Notes: a model not told the origin generated them from the sequence alone. A stretch of DNA of 64,000 nucleotides from Polaribacter irgensii 23-P (GCF_000153225.1 NZ_CH724148.1:1235438-1299437), one strand, 5' to 3'; numbered from the stretch's first letter, positions 19,453 to 29,645 are shown. A program made the numbers and translations.

Positions 19453-20520
19453 ATGAGTCATAACATCAAACCTGGAGTAGCAACAGGAAAAGAAGTGCAA
19501 GAAATTTTTAAACTTGCAAAAGAAAAAGGATTTGCACTGCCTGCGGTAAATGTTGTTGGCTCTAGTACAATAAACGGTGTTTTGGAGACTGCAAGAGATT
19601 TGAATGCACCAGTTATTATACAGTTTTCTAATGGTGGGGCTCAATTTAATGCGGGTAAAGGTTTATCTAATGTTGATGAAAAAGCAGCAATTGCTGGAGG
19701 TGTTGCCGGTGCGAAACACGTGCATGAATTGGCAGTCGCATATGGTGTTCCTGTAATTTTACATACAGATCACTGTTCAAAGAAGTTATTACCTTGGATT
19801 GATGGTTTATTAGATGCCTCTGAAAAGCATTTTAAAGAGACAGGAAAGCCTTTGTATAGTTCTCATATGATAGATTTATCTGAAGAACCTATAGAAGAGA
19901 ACATTGCAATTTGTAAGACTTATTTAGAACGAATGAGCAAAATGGGAATGACCTTAGAGATTGAATTAGGAATTACAGGAGGAGAAGAAGATGGTGTAGA
20001 TAATTCTGATGTGGATGTGTCTAAATTGTATACACAACCAGAAGAGGTTGCGTATGCATATGAAGAATTGCTAAAAGTATCTCCACAATTTACAATCGCA
20101 GCGGCATTTGGAAATGTGCACGGTGTTTACAAGCCAGGAAATGTAAAGTTAACTCCAAAAATTTTAAAGAATTCTCAAGAGTATGTTTCAGAAAAGTATA
20201 AAGTAGCGCACAATCACATCGATTTTGTGTTTCATGGTGGTTCTGGTTCGACCTTAGAGGAAATTAGAGAGTCTATTGGATATGGAGTGATCAAAATGAA
20301 TATTGATACCGATTTACAGTTTGCTTTTACAGAAGGAATTCGGGATTATATGCAAGGAAATGCCGCATATTTGGCAAATCAAATCGGAAATCCTGATGGA
20401 GCTGAGCAACCGAATAAAAAATACTATGACCCAAGAAAATGGTTGCGTGAGGGAGAAGCGACTTTCATAAGTCGTTTAAAGAAAGCATTTCAAGATTTGA
20501 ACAACGTAGATACGTTATAG
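19453..20520 (+). CDS. fbaA: Class II fructose-bisphosphate aldolase
   Basis: The enzyme interconverts fructose-1,6-bisphosphate with dihydroxyacetone phosphate and glyceraldehyde-3-phosphate in glycolysis and gluconeogenesis. The 355-residue length fits the class IIA (E. coli FbaA) type. Zinc-ligand and catalytic regions are visible: LHTDHCSKK, then ELGITGGEEDG, HGVYKPGN, FVFHGGSGST and NIDTDLQFAF. It appears monocistronic, with a terminator just after it. Confidence 0.97.
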   Translation: MSHNIKPGVATGKEVQEIFKLAKEKGFALPAVNVVGSSTINGVLETARDLNAPVIIQFSNGGAQFNAGKGLSNVDEKAAIAGGVAGAKHVHELAVAYGVPVILHTDHCSKKLLPWIDGLLDASEKHFKETGKPLYSSHMIDLSEEPIEENIAICKTYLERMSKMGMTLEIELGITGGEEDGVDNSDVDVSKLYTQPEEVAYAYEELLKVSPQFTIAAAFGNVHGVYKPGNVKLTPKILKNSQEYVSEKYKVAHNHIDFVFHGGSGSTLEEIRESIGYGVIKMNIDTDLQFAFTEGIRDYMQGNAAYLANQIGNPDGAEQPNKKYYDPRKWLREGEATFISRLKKAFQDLNNVDTL

Positions 20521-20540
20521 GATTTTTTCTTAAAATTAAA

Positions 20541-20579
20541 AAAAAAGCATTTTGAAATTTTTCAAAATGTTTTTTTTTG
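20541..20579 (+). terminator. Intrinsic terminator after fbaA
   Basis: An A-run is followed by GCATTTTGAA (20547-20556), a short loop, TTCAAAATGT (20561-20570) and at least eight T residues. Confidence 0.75.
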
Positions 20580-20719
20580 TAAAAATAAATACTTTTTTAC
20601 TTGAAAAGAATCATTTAAAGAAGAAAGTAGAATTGGAAAAAATCTTTTACATTTGTAGCCAGTACTTTATTCAGAAGTACGTTATATTTTAAAGACATAC
20701 AATAAAACAAACACTTAAC

Positions 20720-21595
20720 ATGGCTTGGTTTAAAAGAACAGATAAAGGAATTCAAACTTCTACAGAAGATAAAAAAGACACTCCCAAAGGTTTGTGGTAT
20801 AAAACCCCAAGTGGAAAAGTCATAGATACTGAAGAGTTAAAGAGAAACTTATATGTAAGTCCAGAAGACGGCTACCATGTGAGAATAGGAAGCAAAGAGT
20901 ATTTCGAGTTGTTTTTTGATAACAATAAGTTTACAGAACTAAACGAATCACTTACTTCTAAAGATCCTCTGAATTTTGAAGACACTAAAAAATATCCAGA
21001 AAGATTAAAAGCAGCGCAGGAGAAGACAAAATTAAAAGATGCTGTTAGAACTGCGGTAGGAGAATCGTTAGGAAAAGAGTTGGTCATTGCAGCAATGGAT
21101 TTTGCTTTTATTGGAGGCTCTATGGGTTCTGTGGTTGGAGAGAAAATTGCCAGAGCTATTGATTATTCAATAAAAAATAAGATTCCATTTTTAATGGTTT
21201 CTAAATCTGGAGGTGCTAGAATGATGGAAGCATCGCTTTCTTTAATGCAATTGGTAAAAACATCATCAAAGTTAGCCCAATTAGCAGGTGCTAAAATTCC
21301 ATACATCTCTTTATGTACAGATCCAACGACAGGAGGTACAACAGCTTCGTATGCAATGTTAGGCGATATCAATATTGCTGAGCCCAATGCATTAATTGCA
21401 TTTGCTGGACCCAGGGTAGTAAAAGATACCACTGGAAAAGATTTGCCAGAAGGATTTCAGAAATCTGAATTCGTTTTAGAGCATGGTTTTTTAGATGCTA
21501 TTTATGAACGTAAAAATTTAAAAAAGCAAATAAATTTGTACATCGATTTGATACAGAACATTCCAATTAGAAAAGAAGTAACTGTGGTATCATAA
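20720..21595 (+). CDS. accD: Acetyl-CoA carboxylase carboxyltransferase beta subunit
   Basis: AccD with AccA moves the carboxyl group from biotin to acetyl-CoA, the first committed step of fatty acid synthesis. The 291-residue protein keeps the crotonase-fold core, with [38 protein letters not shown] and FAGPRVV. The N-terminal zinc ribbon, which in E. coli AccD uses four cysteines, has lost all of them: the region around residues 25-53 reads Thr, Ser, Ser and Asp at or near those places. The alignment is otherwise good, so this is a true AccD with a zinc-free N-domain. Confidence 0.95.
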   Translation: MAWFKRTDKGIQTSTEDKKDTPKGLWYKTPSGKVIDTEELKRNLYVSPEDGYHVRIGSKEYFELFFDNNKFTELNESLTSKDPLNFEDTKKYPERLKAAQEKTKLKDAVRTAVGESLGKELVIAAMDFAFIGGSMGSVVGEKIARAIDYSIKNKIPFLMVSKSGGARMMEASLSLMQLVKTSSKLAQLAGAKIPYISLCTDPTTGGTTASYAMLGDINIAEPNALIAFAGPRVVKDTTGKDLPEGFQKSEFVLEHGFLDAIYERKNLKKQINLYIDLIQNIPIRKEVTVVS

Positions 21596-21598
21596 AAG

Positions 21599-21648
21599 TA
21601 CCAATATAAAAAAAAGCCAGCTTAAGCTGGCTTTTTTTTATATTGGTA
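21599..21648. terminator. Bidirectional terminator, 50-bp perfect palindrome
   Basis: The 25-base left arm (21599-21623) and right arm (21624-21648) are exact complements. The GC-rich core is AAGCCAGCTT/AAGCTGGCTT, flanked by A and T runs. It separates accD from the convergent minus-strand barrel gene. Confidence 0.85.
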
Positions 21649-21662
21649 AGAAGTTCGAAAGA

Positions 21663-22160
21663 TTAAAACCTCCAACCAATATTTAAGCCCGCTCTCGGCA
21701 CTACTACCGGTCCAATAGAGCCAAAAAGATTTCTTCCTGCACCTACGTAAATACCAACTACCAAACCACTTTCAGCAACGTATTTGGATCCTACAGCAAT
21801 TCCTAAAGCAGTATCTGTATATTTTTGAAGTACATCATTATCAGCTTCTCCAGTAGCTATTTCCCCCGAATTTATGCTTAAAAAAGCTTCCCCAAATAAA
21901 TTCCATCGCGTATCTGAGGTAAAGTAATTTCGAAAGTAGGGAGTAATCATTATATTCTCATTATATCTAAACTTCACATCTTGGTCTTCGAGGTTAAAAA
22001 GTAAGGAAATACCAACGGAACTTTTTGGATTAAAATAACTCTCATAAGAAAACTCTAAACTTCGGATGACTAAGGCGTCTGCAATATCTATTTTAACTTC
22101 TTGTTGCGAAAACCCAATTAAATTTATTAAAAGACTGAATATTAATACTAATTTTTTCAT
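21663..22160 (-). CDS. Small outer-membrane beta-barrel protein (DUF3575-like), copy 1
   Basis: The 165-residue protein has a signal peptide ending GFSQQ (about 19) and alternating-strand sequence throughout. It ends ...LNIGWRF with the C-terminal Phe typical of outer-membrane barrels. Repeated ISLLFNLEDQDVKFRYNEN and MITPYFRNYF segments match its neighbour at 22230, so the two arose by tandem duplication. The resemblance to DUF3575 is by eye. Function unknown. Confidence 0.78.
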   Translation of the reverse strand: MKKLVLIFSLLINLIGFSQQEVKIDIADALVIRSLEFSYESYFNPKSSVGISLLFNLEDQDVKFRYNENIMITPYFRNYFTSDTRWNLFGEAFLSINSGEIATGEADNDVLQKYTDTALGIAVGSKYVAESGLVVGIYVGAGRNLFGSIGPVVVPRAGLNIGWRF

Positions 22161-22229
22161 AGATTTTAATTTTATTGAATACGGCTTTCTCGCTTTTGAC
22201 AGCTACTACAAATAGATTAATTTTTCTTG

Positions 22230-22754
22230 CTAAAAGCGATATCCTACAGAAACACCTATTCTAGCAACAGCTTCATTATTCTTGCTTTCTAAAAAATTTC
22301 TACCAAAACCTAATAAAAGTTCAGTTGAAAAACCTTTGGCAGAAACAAATTTACCTCCCACAGAAACTCCGAGTGCAAACCCTGTTATTTCTTCATCATT
22401 GTAATCAAAAACTCCATCATCCTTTGCTGAAAATAACATACCAAAACCTTCCACAAAAAAACCACGCGCGAATTTCCCTGAAAAATAGCGCCTATAATAA
22501 GGTGTTATTGCATAATTTAAATCAGTCTCGTCGCTATCTGTATTTATCGTTGCTGAGGCACCAAAGGAAGACTCTTCGTCTAATAATCTTTCATACGAAA
22601 CATCTAACCATTTTGCTGCAAGCAAGGTTAGGACGTTGACCTTTACTTCATATTTTTTATCAAAATCTTGTGGGTATAGATTTCCTTCATTTTCTTGTGC
22701 TACAAATTGTAGACTTACAAAGACTAATAATAGCAATAATGTGATTTTTTTCAT
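22230..22754 (-). CDS. Small outer-membrane beta-barrel protein (DUF3575-like), copy 2
   Basis: The 174-residue paralogue of the gene at 21663 shares SYER/SYES, AITPYYRRYF and ends VSVGYRF. The signal peptide ends FVAQ (about 20). It is 69 bases upstream of copy 1 on the same strand, so they may form one transcript. No function is known to me; the pair probably sits in the outer membrane. Confidence 0.78.
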   Translation of the reverse strand: MKKITLLLLLVFVSLQFVAQENEGNLYPQDFDKKYEVKVNVLTLLAAKWLDVSYERLLDEESSFGASATINTDSDETDLNYAITPYYRRYFSGKFARGFFVEGFGMLFSAKDDGVFDYNDEEITGFALGVSVGGKFVSAKGFSTELLLGFGRNFLESKNNEAVARIGVSVGYRF

Positions 22755-22807
22755 CAGAAATTTGGTTTTAAGAGATGCAAATATATTAAAAACGGATGCA
22801 ACAAAGC

Positions 22808-25800
22808 TTAAAAAAGGGCACGTAGTTGTATACTTCCAGTATGTATTGTATTCGAGCGTTCACTTTTTCTTCCTAAGTAGTTTAGATTTAAATTTAAAAA
22901 TGAACTGAGTTTTTTGCTGAATAAAAGATTCCAAGTATAATTTTTACCAGCCTGTAAACCTTCTAGCATCTGATAAGCAACAGGGGTGTTTGTATCGCCT
23001 ACAAAATCATTTATAAAGACATTGATACTCCCAGAAATTTGATGAGTATCACCCTTTAAATAAAAGTATTCCAATCCGAATTTTTGCTGCTTTAGCTCTT
23101 GGAATTCAGACAAATGATTCGCCTTGTTTTTGTAATGATAAAAAGCAGTAAGCCTATTGCTTGGATTGTATAGAAAACTAATTTTTGGATGTAGTTCCTT
23201 TGCATTAATTATATAATTCCTGTTGTTGAAGTTTTCTGTCTTTAATTCACTTTGTGTTACTTTTTCCATGAAATCAAACAGCCAAAAATCAGCAAATTTA
23301 TGTGTGAAATCGAGTTGATTCGTTTTGGTGTTGTTGGCTTCTTTACCGATAAAATATTGCTGTTTATTCCGTAGTTTTCCAAAAGTGAAAGTAGTGCTGT
23401 ATTTTTGTAAATTTCGATTAAAGTAGAAGCTATTCCGAAGGCTAAAATTTAAACTAATTAATTTGTCCTCGCTAAAATCGAAAGGGTTAAAATGAAACGA
23501 ATTTTCAATTCAAGATTACTCATTTGAAATATTTAAGAAGCTTTCATTGCTGAAATGAGAAAGTGGTTGGTTCGTTCCTTTTTTATCTGTCCATTGCTTA
23601 AAGTCCAGTTTAACACCTTGTCTTAATTTTGCACGTTGTGTTGCTATAAAGCGGTCGTTGGGTTTGGGAACGCGCAAATAATTTGCTTGGTCCTGAAACT
23701 CGGCGACTTCGAATTCATCAAAATCTTGAATACCATCTGTATTGTAACCGATCCAAGTGTAATACCCCATTCCGGGAGCCGTTTTTATATAGAGGTATTC
23801 CTGACTTGCAACGGTACCCGAAGAGGTTTCATAGTGCGTTTTTAAATTGACGAAATTATTAAATATTTTCTGATTGAAAATGATCCTTGAATTTAATGAT
23901 TCTTCGTTTTTAGAGAAGTTGTTTTCTATACGTCTGTAATTTCCATAAACTTGTAAGTTAGTTACTTGGTTATTAATCAAACTTTTATCAATGCAAAAAG
24001 ACGGTCTATTATTAATCTCTTTAAATTTATTTGATCGTATGCTGTCGTTATTGCGGTAGTTAAAACCAAATTTAGCAAATACTTTTGCCGTGTCCCCAAT
24101 GCCAAAATAGGTTTCGAACTCTTGAAACCGGTGACTTGTAGTTCTATAGTTTTTGGAGACATTATTTTTCTGCTATTTGTTTCTAAATTTGTAAATCTAC
24201 TGAGCCAGTTTTTATTAAAAAAGTGCACTACCGTAGCTTTTGCTCTTAAAAAAAAGTTGTCTTTTAATGCAGATGTATTTGTTAAGAAGCTAGCATCGGT
24301 GGAAAAAGTGGTTTTCTTCAGTTTTATTTTTGATTGGATTTCGTGGGTGTTTCCAGCACAGAGATCCTCGTAGTCTAGGCGATTGTAGCGATATAATAAA
24401 AAGTCTTTTCTTTTATTCGTGAGACTTAATTCTGATTGAAAATAGTTTTTTGTTGCGTTGTTGGTTAATAAGTTCCAGTCTCTATTAAACTCTACAGGTT
24501 CCCATCGTTGCTCAGTTTTATAGTTTTTTTGTACGTATTAGTATTGGATGTTACTTCACAATTGCCATTTTTTGTCAAGTAGTACTTGCTGTCATCCTAC
24601 CTTTGTGGCAAGGCCTGTATTCAGACGGTTGTCTAAAGAAGAAAATAAATTTGCATCTGTATTGCCAATCGCAATTTCAGAGGACAGCTTCGTTTTCTTG
24701 TTGGTTTCATACTCAGATTTAATAACAAAAGCTTGAGATTTCGTGGGCAGAATTAATCTTGTTATCGGTGCATAACTACCTTGATTTATGCCTATATACC
24801 TGTATACATTGCCAATTGCGCTACTGTTATTGACATCCAACGTATAATCGCCGGTCTTTGCACCTACGTTTGCGAAGGTTACCGCGAATAATGTATCCGT
24901 TGGATTTATTGAATATTCGAAATTTTCAGCAGCTCCATTTGTTGTTTTTTTATAAAGAATTTTGTTTTCATCAGAAGAAGCTTCAAAAGTATTCTCAGCG
25001 AACATTAAATCGGTGTTGTTTCCAGCATTTGCTAAAACTGCTATTTGTTGCGTAGTTACCGCTTGTTGTAAAGGTTGATTTTTAGCATCATTTTCATTGA
25101 AAAAAAAGCTGCTTATATTTAGTTTTTCCGTTTTGTAAGTTGCAGATTCGTAGGTGACAAAACGAGTATAGTTTCTATCTGAATATTGAAAATCAATCCA
25201 AATTCGCATATCATTTGTGATTGGAAAGGTGGTGTTAAAGGAGATTTCACCTAAATTATAATCAATGGTATATTGTTTGCTTTCTCCTTTTTCAATTAAG
25301 ATTCCATTGATATATACCTGTTCGCTTCCGGCAATAATTATAATATTAGGTTCGTTATTGGAACCAACAATTTTATAAGGTCTGTGGTTGCCCTATTTGC
25401 CAACAATGGTAAAGGTGCTAAATTTCCCCCTCACAATGGCACCCGCAGCACTTACTTGTAAATGCTCATTTATTTTTGCTGCGACTTCTAGTCCTGAGGC
25501 TTGCCTTGTAAAAGGAGCAAAATAACTCTCCTGATTTTTTAGAGACAAGTCTCCAGCTTTAACCCGCCAATTATCTGAATTTATTTCAATAAAAATACGA
25601 TCAAAATCATTTAGATTTTGGGGTATCCGTTCTCTTGAATGTGTATGTTTGTATCCCAAATATTAGCGCTTAACGTAACTTTGTCAGAGAGCTTTCCAGA
25701 AATTTCTATATCGAGTGCGGCGTTGGTAACCGCATTTTGATTTGTACCAGACGTAATTCCTCTAGAAATAAATCCTTTGGTTTGTAAGTCTTTGAATAGT

Positions 25801-26188
25801 TTTATGTCCGAAGGTTTTTTATTGGTAGTTAAACTGTACATTTTACCGGTATTTGTGCCATTAGGTAAAATAAGGTTCTCGTCGTAAGAGGTATAAGTCT
25901 TGGTAAGAAATTCTGGAAGACGAAAGTATTCTATGGTGATTTCTATATGTTTTTCTTTTTGTAGATACAGGGTTGCCCTATTAAAGTTTACATGGTAGGC
26001 AGTTTTCTTGATGGGTTTTAACAGACTGTCTAATACTTTAAAGTAGCTGGGGTTAATTGCAACAGAGTCAAATTGAACTGTATCCTTTTGGATGTATAGT
26101 TTCTGTGATCTAAATTCTGTGGATACGGTTTGAGAATGGACTGAAAATCCAAGAATCAAGAACAGAAATAAGATTTTTTTTTAAACAT
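22808..26188 (-). pseudogene. Decayed large outer-membrane beta-barrel protein (about 1,100 residues)
   Basis: Fragments of one long protein follow each other on the minus strand. The signal peptide frame MFKKKILFLFLILGFSVHSQ needs one more A in a 9-base A run (26174-26182). The N-terminal domain extends to 25620, where a one-base loss after NGY breaks the frame. In-frame TAG at 25393, in-frame TGA at 24592 and further stops near 24556 and 24538 follow. There is another frameshift near 24115-24125, and stops at 23516 and 23510. The last piece ends at 22808 in GSIQLRALF, a barrel-type terminus. A block with GYYTWIGYNTDGIQDFDEFE and a FQDQANYLRV run resembles large flavobacterial surface barrels of unknown role. 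The gene is clearly inactive as read. Confidence 0.85.
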
Positions 26189-26279
26189 TTGCAAGCGGTA
26201 CCTAGGCAACGTAAAAATAGTTTTTTTAATATGTAAATGTTTTAAAATAAAGAAAACTGTTTTATTGGATTCTTATACA

Positions 26280-26732
26280 TTAATAGCCATTGTTTTGCCA
26301 AAGACCACCGGCATATCTAATATGTGATTTGTGAGAGCTAAGAACGCTATGACGTGGAATGACAATCCATAAGAGATTTTCGCCAATCGCAGTGGCGACT
26401 GTGCGAATGGTCTTTATATATTCTAGGGCCTCGCTTTGCATGCGGTAACTTTTGCTTTTTCCAAAAAATATTTTCAACATGCTTTTCCAAACTTTTACCT
26501 GAAAATCAGATTCTTTTAGGTTTACTGTAAGATTGAAATGCTTTCTTTGTCCTTGAAAATATGCTTCCAATTGCACAACACATGGCTGGAGATACAAAGG
26601 GGGTGTCCTTTTCATTAATTCCGACGAAGTATTGTCTTCTTGTAAAAAGTGTATCGATTGAATTCTATTAGGATTTCCAGTAATTCTTGCAATTCCAAAA
26701 GGTATTTTGTAGCAACTAGTGGGCAAAGTCAA
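26280..26732 (-). pseudogene. ogt: Decayed methylated-DNA-protein cysteine methyltransferase
   Basis: The 150-codon frame follows Ogt/MGMT: a TCYKIPFGIARITG-like start, QLEAYFQGQRKHF, FQVKVWKSMLKIFFGKSKSY and the final YAGGLW. The active-site box, normally PCHRV with the alkyl-accepting Cys, reads PRHSV, so the catalytic Cys is Arg and the following Arg is Ser. The helix-turn-helix region is also altered, and only TTG is available as a start. A functional protein would repair O6-alkylguanine; this one cannot by the known mechanism. It lies next to the decayed barrel gene. Confidence 0.75.
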
Positions 26733-27054
26733 ATTATTTTTTTTTGATAAAAAGCGTCCTTCAATACGATGTGCAATGCCAATATGATTGATATCTTATT
26801 TTAATATTTGTGGAATAAAAGAGAAAGAAGTGTCTTTATGCGCATTGGAAAGGATCCTTTTGTGAAAATTCACGCTTGTCATTTTTTTTATATATAAATA
26901 TAGAAAAAAGGTAAGATGTTCTTTTGTTGGTGTTTTTTCCTGGAAAGCGTGGTCCGTATACGTGCGACCTCTGCAATGTTTTTTGATATTGTTGTTTTTT
27001 AGAGGTCATACTTTTTGCGAATAAAATAACAAAATAGTACTTTTTATAACTTTC
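26733..27054. other. Intergenic region of 322 bases
   Basis: I see no intact gene, RNA or repeat here. It may hold the eroded upstream part of the ogt-like gene. T-runs near 26880 are not backed by a convincing hairpin. Confidence 0.4.
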
Positions 27055-27819
27055 TTAAATACCAAACACATCCTTTGAGTTTTGTGTAGTAATGTTCGAT
27101 ATTTCTTCAAACGAAAGTCCATAAATAGCAATTAGTTTTTCAACAACCTTGGTAATAAATGCACTTTCATTTCTTTTACCGCGATAGGGTACAGGCGCTA
27201 AATAGGGGGCGTCTGTTTCTAGAACAATGTGTTGTAAATCTATTTCTTTTAAAAAAGTGTCAATTTTACCGTTTTTAAAAGTGGCAACACCACCGATTCC
27301 CAGCTTCATATTATACGAAATTGCTGTTAAAGCTTGTTCTTTTGTTCCGGTAAAGCAATGAAAAATGCCTCTTAAATCTTCTCCTTTTTCAGCTTCTAAA
27401 ATTTCAAAAACTTCGTCAAATGCAGCTCTGCAGTGAATTATTATCGGAAGCTTTTTCTCTTTTGCCCATTTAATTTGAGTTTTAAAAGCTTCTTGTTGCG
27501 CTTTTAGAAAAGAGGTATCCCAAAATAAATCAATTCCAATTTCTCCAAGTGCACAAAAATCTTTTTTGTCAATCCATTCTTTTACATGTGCTAATTCTTC
27601 TAGATAATCTTTTTTCACGGAAGTAGGATGTAACCCCATCATTAAATAAACGTCTGAAGGAAAATCTTCTTCTAATTTGAGCATGCTTTTTGTGTACGAA
27701 GAATCGATTGCAGGAATAAAAAATCGAGAAACGCCAGCATCTTTTGCACGTTGTATCATCTCTTTTTGATCTTCATTAAACTCAGTAGAATATAAATGTG
27801 TGTGTGTATCTGTAATCAT
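27055..27819 (-). CDS. TatD family metal-dependent hydrolase (DNase)
   Basis: The 254-residue TIM-barrel protein carries the metal ligands of the TatD family. TDTHTHLYS (3-11) lies at the start, ALGEIGIDLFW supplies the Glu, IIHCRAAFDE and IFHCFTG supply histidines, and LETDAPYLAP supplies the Asp. TatD enzymes act as 3'-5' exonucleases or DNases on damaged DNA in the cytosol. It is divergent from the helicase gene, with the helicase promoter between them. Confidence 0.93.
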   Translation of the reverse strand: MITDTHTHLYSTEFNEDQKEMIQRAKDAGVSRFFIPAIDSSYTKSMLKLEEDFPSDVYLMMGLHPTSVKKDYLEELAHVKEWIDKKDFCALGEIGIDLFWDTSFLKAQQEAFKTQIKWAKEKKLPIIIHCRAAFDEVFEILEAEKGEDLRGIFHCFTGTKEQALTAISYNMKLGIGGVATFKNGKIDTFLKEIDLQHIVLETDAPYLAPVPYRGKRNESAFITKVVEKLIAIYGLSFEEISNITTQNSKDVFGI

Positions 27820-27875
27820 TTGAAGCTAGGATCATTTTTAGCAAAATTACAAATTAATCTGAGCTTCAAGACGTG

Positions 27876-27905
27876 TTGTAAAACATTTTATAAAACGTAC
27901 CTTTG
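27876..27905 (+). promoter_or_regulatory. Promoter of the DEAD-box helicase operon
   Basis: TTG (27876-27878), 19 bases, TACCTTTG (27898-27905) matches the Bacteroidota consensus. It decides the start: the in-frame ATG upstream at 27796 would lie before this promoter, while ATG 27922 lies 17 bases after it. Confidence 0.7.
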
Positions 27906-27921
27906 CGTAAAATTTTATAAG

Positions 27922-29280
27922 ATGACTTTTGAAGATTTAGATTTATCAAATCAACTACAGTATGCAATTGACGACTTGGGTTTTGAGAGGCCAACACCAA
28001 TTCAAGAACAGGCATTTTCTGTAGTCCGATCTGGTAAAGATGTGGTGGGAATTGCGCAAACAGGAACGGGAAAAACGTTTGCCTATATGCTACCGATTCT
28101 TAGAGATTTACCATTTTCTAAGCAACAACACCCAAGAGTTTTAATATTGGTGCCAACAAGAGAGTTAGTGCTGCAGGTAGTTGAGCAGATAACGCAACTG
28201 TCAAAATATATTAATACCCGTGTTTTAGGGGTGTATGGAGGTGCAAATATCAATACGCAAAGGCAAGCCATACAACAAGGGCAAGATATTATTGTGGCCA
28301 CTCCAGGAAGGCTGTATGATTTAGCAATCAGTAATTCTCTAAAGATGAAGTCCATTCATAAATTAGTTATTGATGAAGTCGATGTCATGTTAGACCTTGG
28401 GTTTAGATTTCAGTTGATGAATATTTTTGATGTCATACCAGAGAAAAGGCAAAACATACTTTTTTCTGCAACCATGACTGAAGACGTAGATGCTTTAATT
28501 TACGATTTCTTTAAAAATCCAGAGAAGATCTCTGTTGCTGTTAGTGGAACACCTTTAGACAATATCGAACAAGTTTCTTACGCAACTCCTAACTTTTTTA
28601 CGAAAGTAAATTTGTTACACACGCTGTTAAAAGATCGGGAAACTTTTCACAAAGTATTAATCTTTGTAGGTTTTAAAAGAACTGCAGATTTGTTGTTTAA
28701 GCATTTAGAAGAAGCTTTTAATGATGAAATATGTGTAATTCATTCTAACAAGACTCAAAACTATCGAATACGGTCTATCCGACAATTTGATGAAGGGAAG
28801 AATCGAATTTTATTGGCAACGGATGTAATGGCTCGTGGTTTGGATTTTGATAAGGTTTCTCATGTAATTAATTTTGACACTCCAGACTTTCCTGAAAATT
28901 ACATGCATCGGATCGGTAGAACGGGACGTGCAGAAAAAGCAGGAAAAACAATTTTATTTTCAACACCGAAAGAGCAAGAAGCAAAAGGAGGTATTGAAGT
29001 ATTGATGAATTACGAAATTCCGCTTTTAGAACTTCCTGAAGAGGTTGAAGTCTCTACCATGTTAACGGAAGATGAGCGGCCCAGAGAAGATCAGGGTATT
29101 TCTAAGAACAGAACGTCTCTAGAGTATGTTCCTGGCCCAGCTTTTCACGATAAAAGTGAGAAAAATAGTCAAGTAAATAGAGGTGGATCTTATCGAAGAG
29201 AGATTGCTATAAAATACAAGAAGCCAAAAACAAAAGGAGATAAAAATTACAACAAACACAATAAGAAAAAGAAGAAGTAA
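27922..29280 (+). CDS. DEAD-box ATP-dependent RNA helicase (RhlE-like)
   Basis: The 452-residue protein unwinds RNA duplexes using ATP, likely in rRNA maturation or RNA decay. Motifs in order: FERPTPIQ (Q motif), AQTGTGKT (Walker A), PTRELVLQ, TPGRLYD, DEVD (a variant of DEAD), SAT, LIFVGFKRTADLL, ATDVMARGLDFD and HRIGRTGR. The last 80 residues are basic and end in a Lys-rich tail for RNA contact. The start is ATG 27922, fitting the conserved MTFEDLDLS. The TAA overlaps the ATG of the next gene. Confidence 0.95.
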   Translation: MTFEDLDLSNQLQYAIDDLGFERPTPIQEQAFSVVRSGKDVVGIAQTGTGKTFAYMLPILRDLPFSKQQHPRVLILVPTRELVLQVVEQITQLSKYINTRVLGVYGGANINTQRQAIQQGQDIIVATPGRLYDLAISNSLKMKSIHKLVIDEVDVMLDLGFRFQLMNIFDVIPEKRQNILFSATMTEDVDALIYDFFKNPEKISVAVSGTPLDNIEQVSYATPNFFTKVNLLHTLLKDRETFHKVLIFVGFKRTADLLFKHLEEAFNDEICVIHSNKTQNYRIRSIRQFDEGKNRILLATDVMARGLDFDKVSHVINFDTPDFPENYMHRIGRTGRAEKAGKTILFSTPKEQEAKGGIEVLMNYEIPLLELPEEVEVSTMLTEDERPREDQGISKNRTSLEYVPGPAFHDKSEKNSQVNRGGSYRREIAIKYKKPKTKGDKNYNKHNKKKKK

Positions 29281-29645
29281 TGCAGATTTTAACAGCTCAG
29301 GAATTGCACAACCTAGCAATGAATATTGTAGGAGAGAAGCTTAAAAAAATGGGTTATGAGTTTCAGGCAATTAATAGTACTCTAAAAAGACATCCGCAAT
29401 TTGTTTTATTTAAAAAAGGATCACCTACTATTTTTGTCTTGGTAAAAGCCTCTAACAACATGCAAAGTCCAAATGATTACGATGTATTGTGGATGGAGAC
29501 TTTTAAAAATCATGCAAAAAAACAGAATGCAAAAGTATGGTTCGCCGGCGTGGGAATTGCAAATTCAGAAAGTGTAGAAAACCCTGTTTTTAAAGACCAA
29601 CCATATTATGTAGCTTTTGATGATTTTATTAAGATTTTAGAGTAG
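29280..29645 (+). CDS. Conserved hypothetical protein coupled to the helicase
   Basis: The 121-residue protein begins in a TAATG overlap with the helicase stop, which points to coupled translation and a shared job. It has no membrane segment or signal peptide. The centre (HPQFVLFKKGSPTIFVLVKAS) alternates strands with a charged end, and an aromatic C-terminal half follows. The pattern of strands with Asp/Lys could fit a restriction-endonuclease-like fold, which is only a guess. Similar flavobacterial proteins have been labelled as an Na+-translocating NADH-quinone reductase subunit; nothing in this sequence supports that. Confidence 0.8.
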   Translation: MQILTAQELHNLAMNIVGEKLKKMGYEFQAINSTLKRHPQFVLFKKGSPTIFVLVKASNNMQSPNDYDVLWMETFKNHAKKQNAKVWFAGVGIANSESVENPVFKDQPYYVAFDDFIKILE

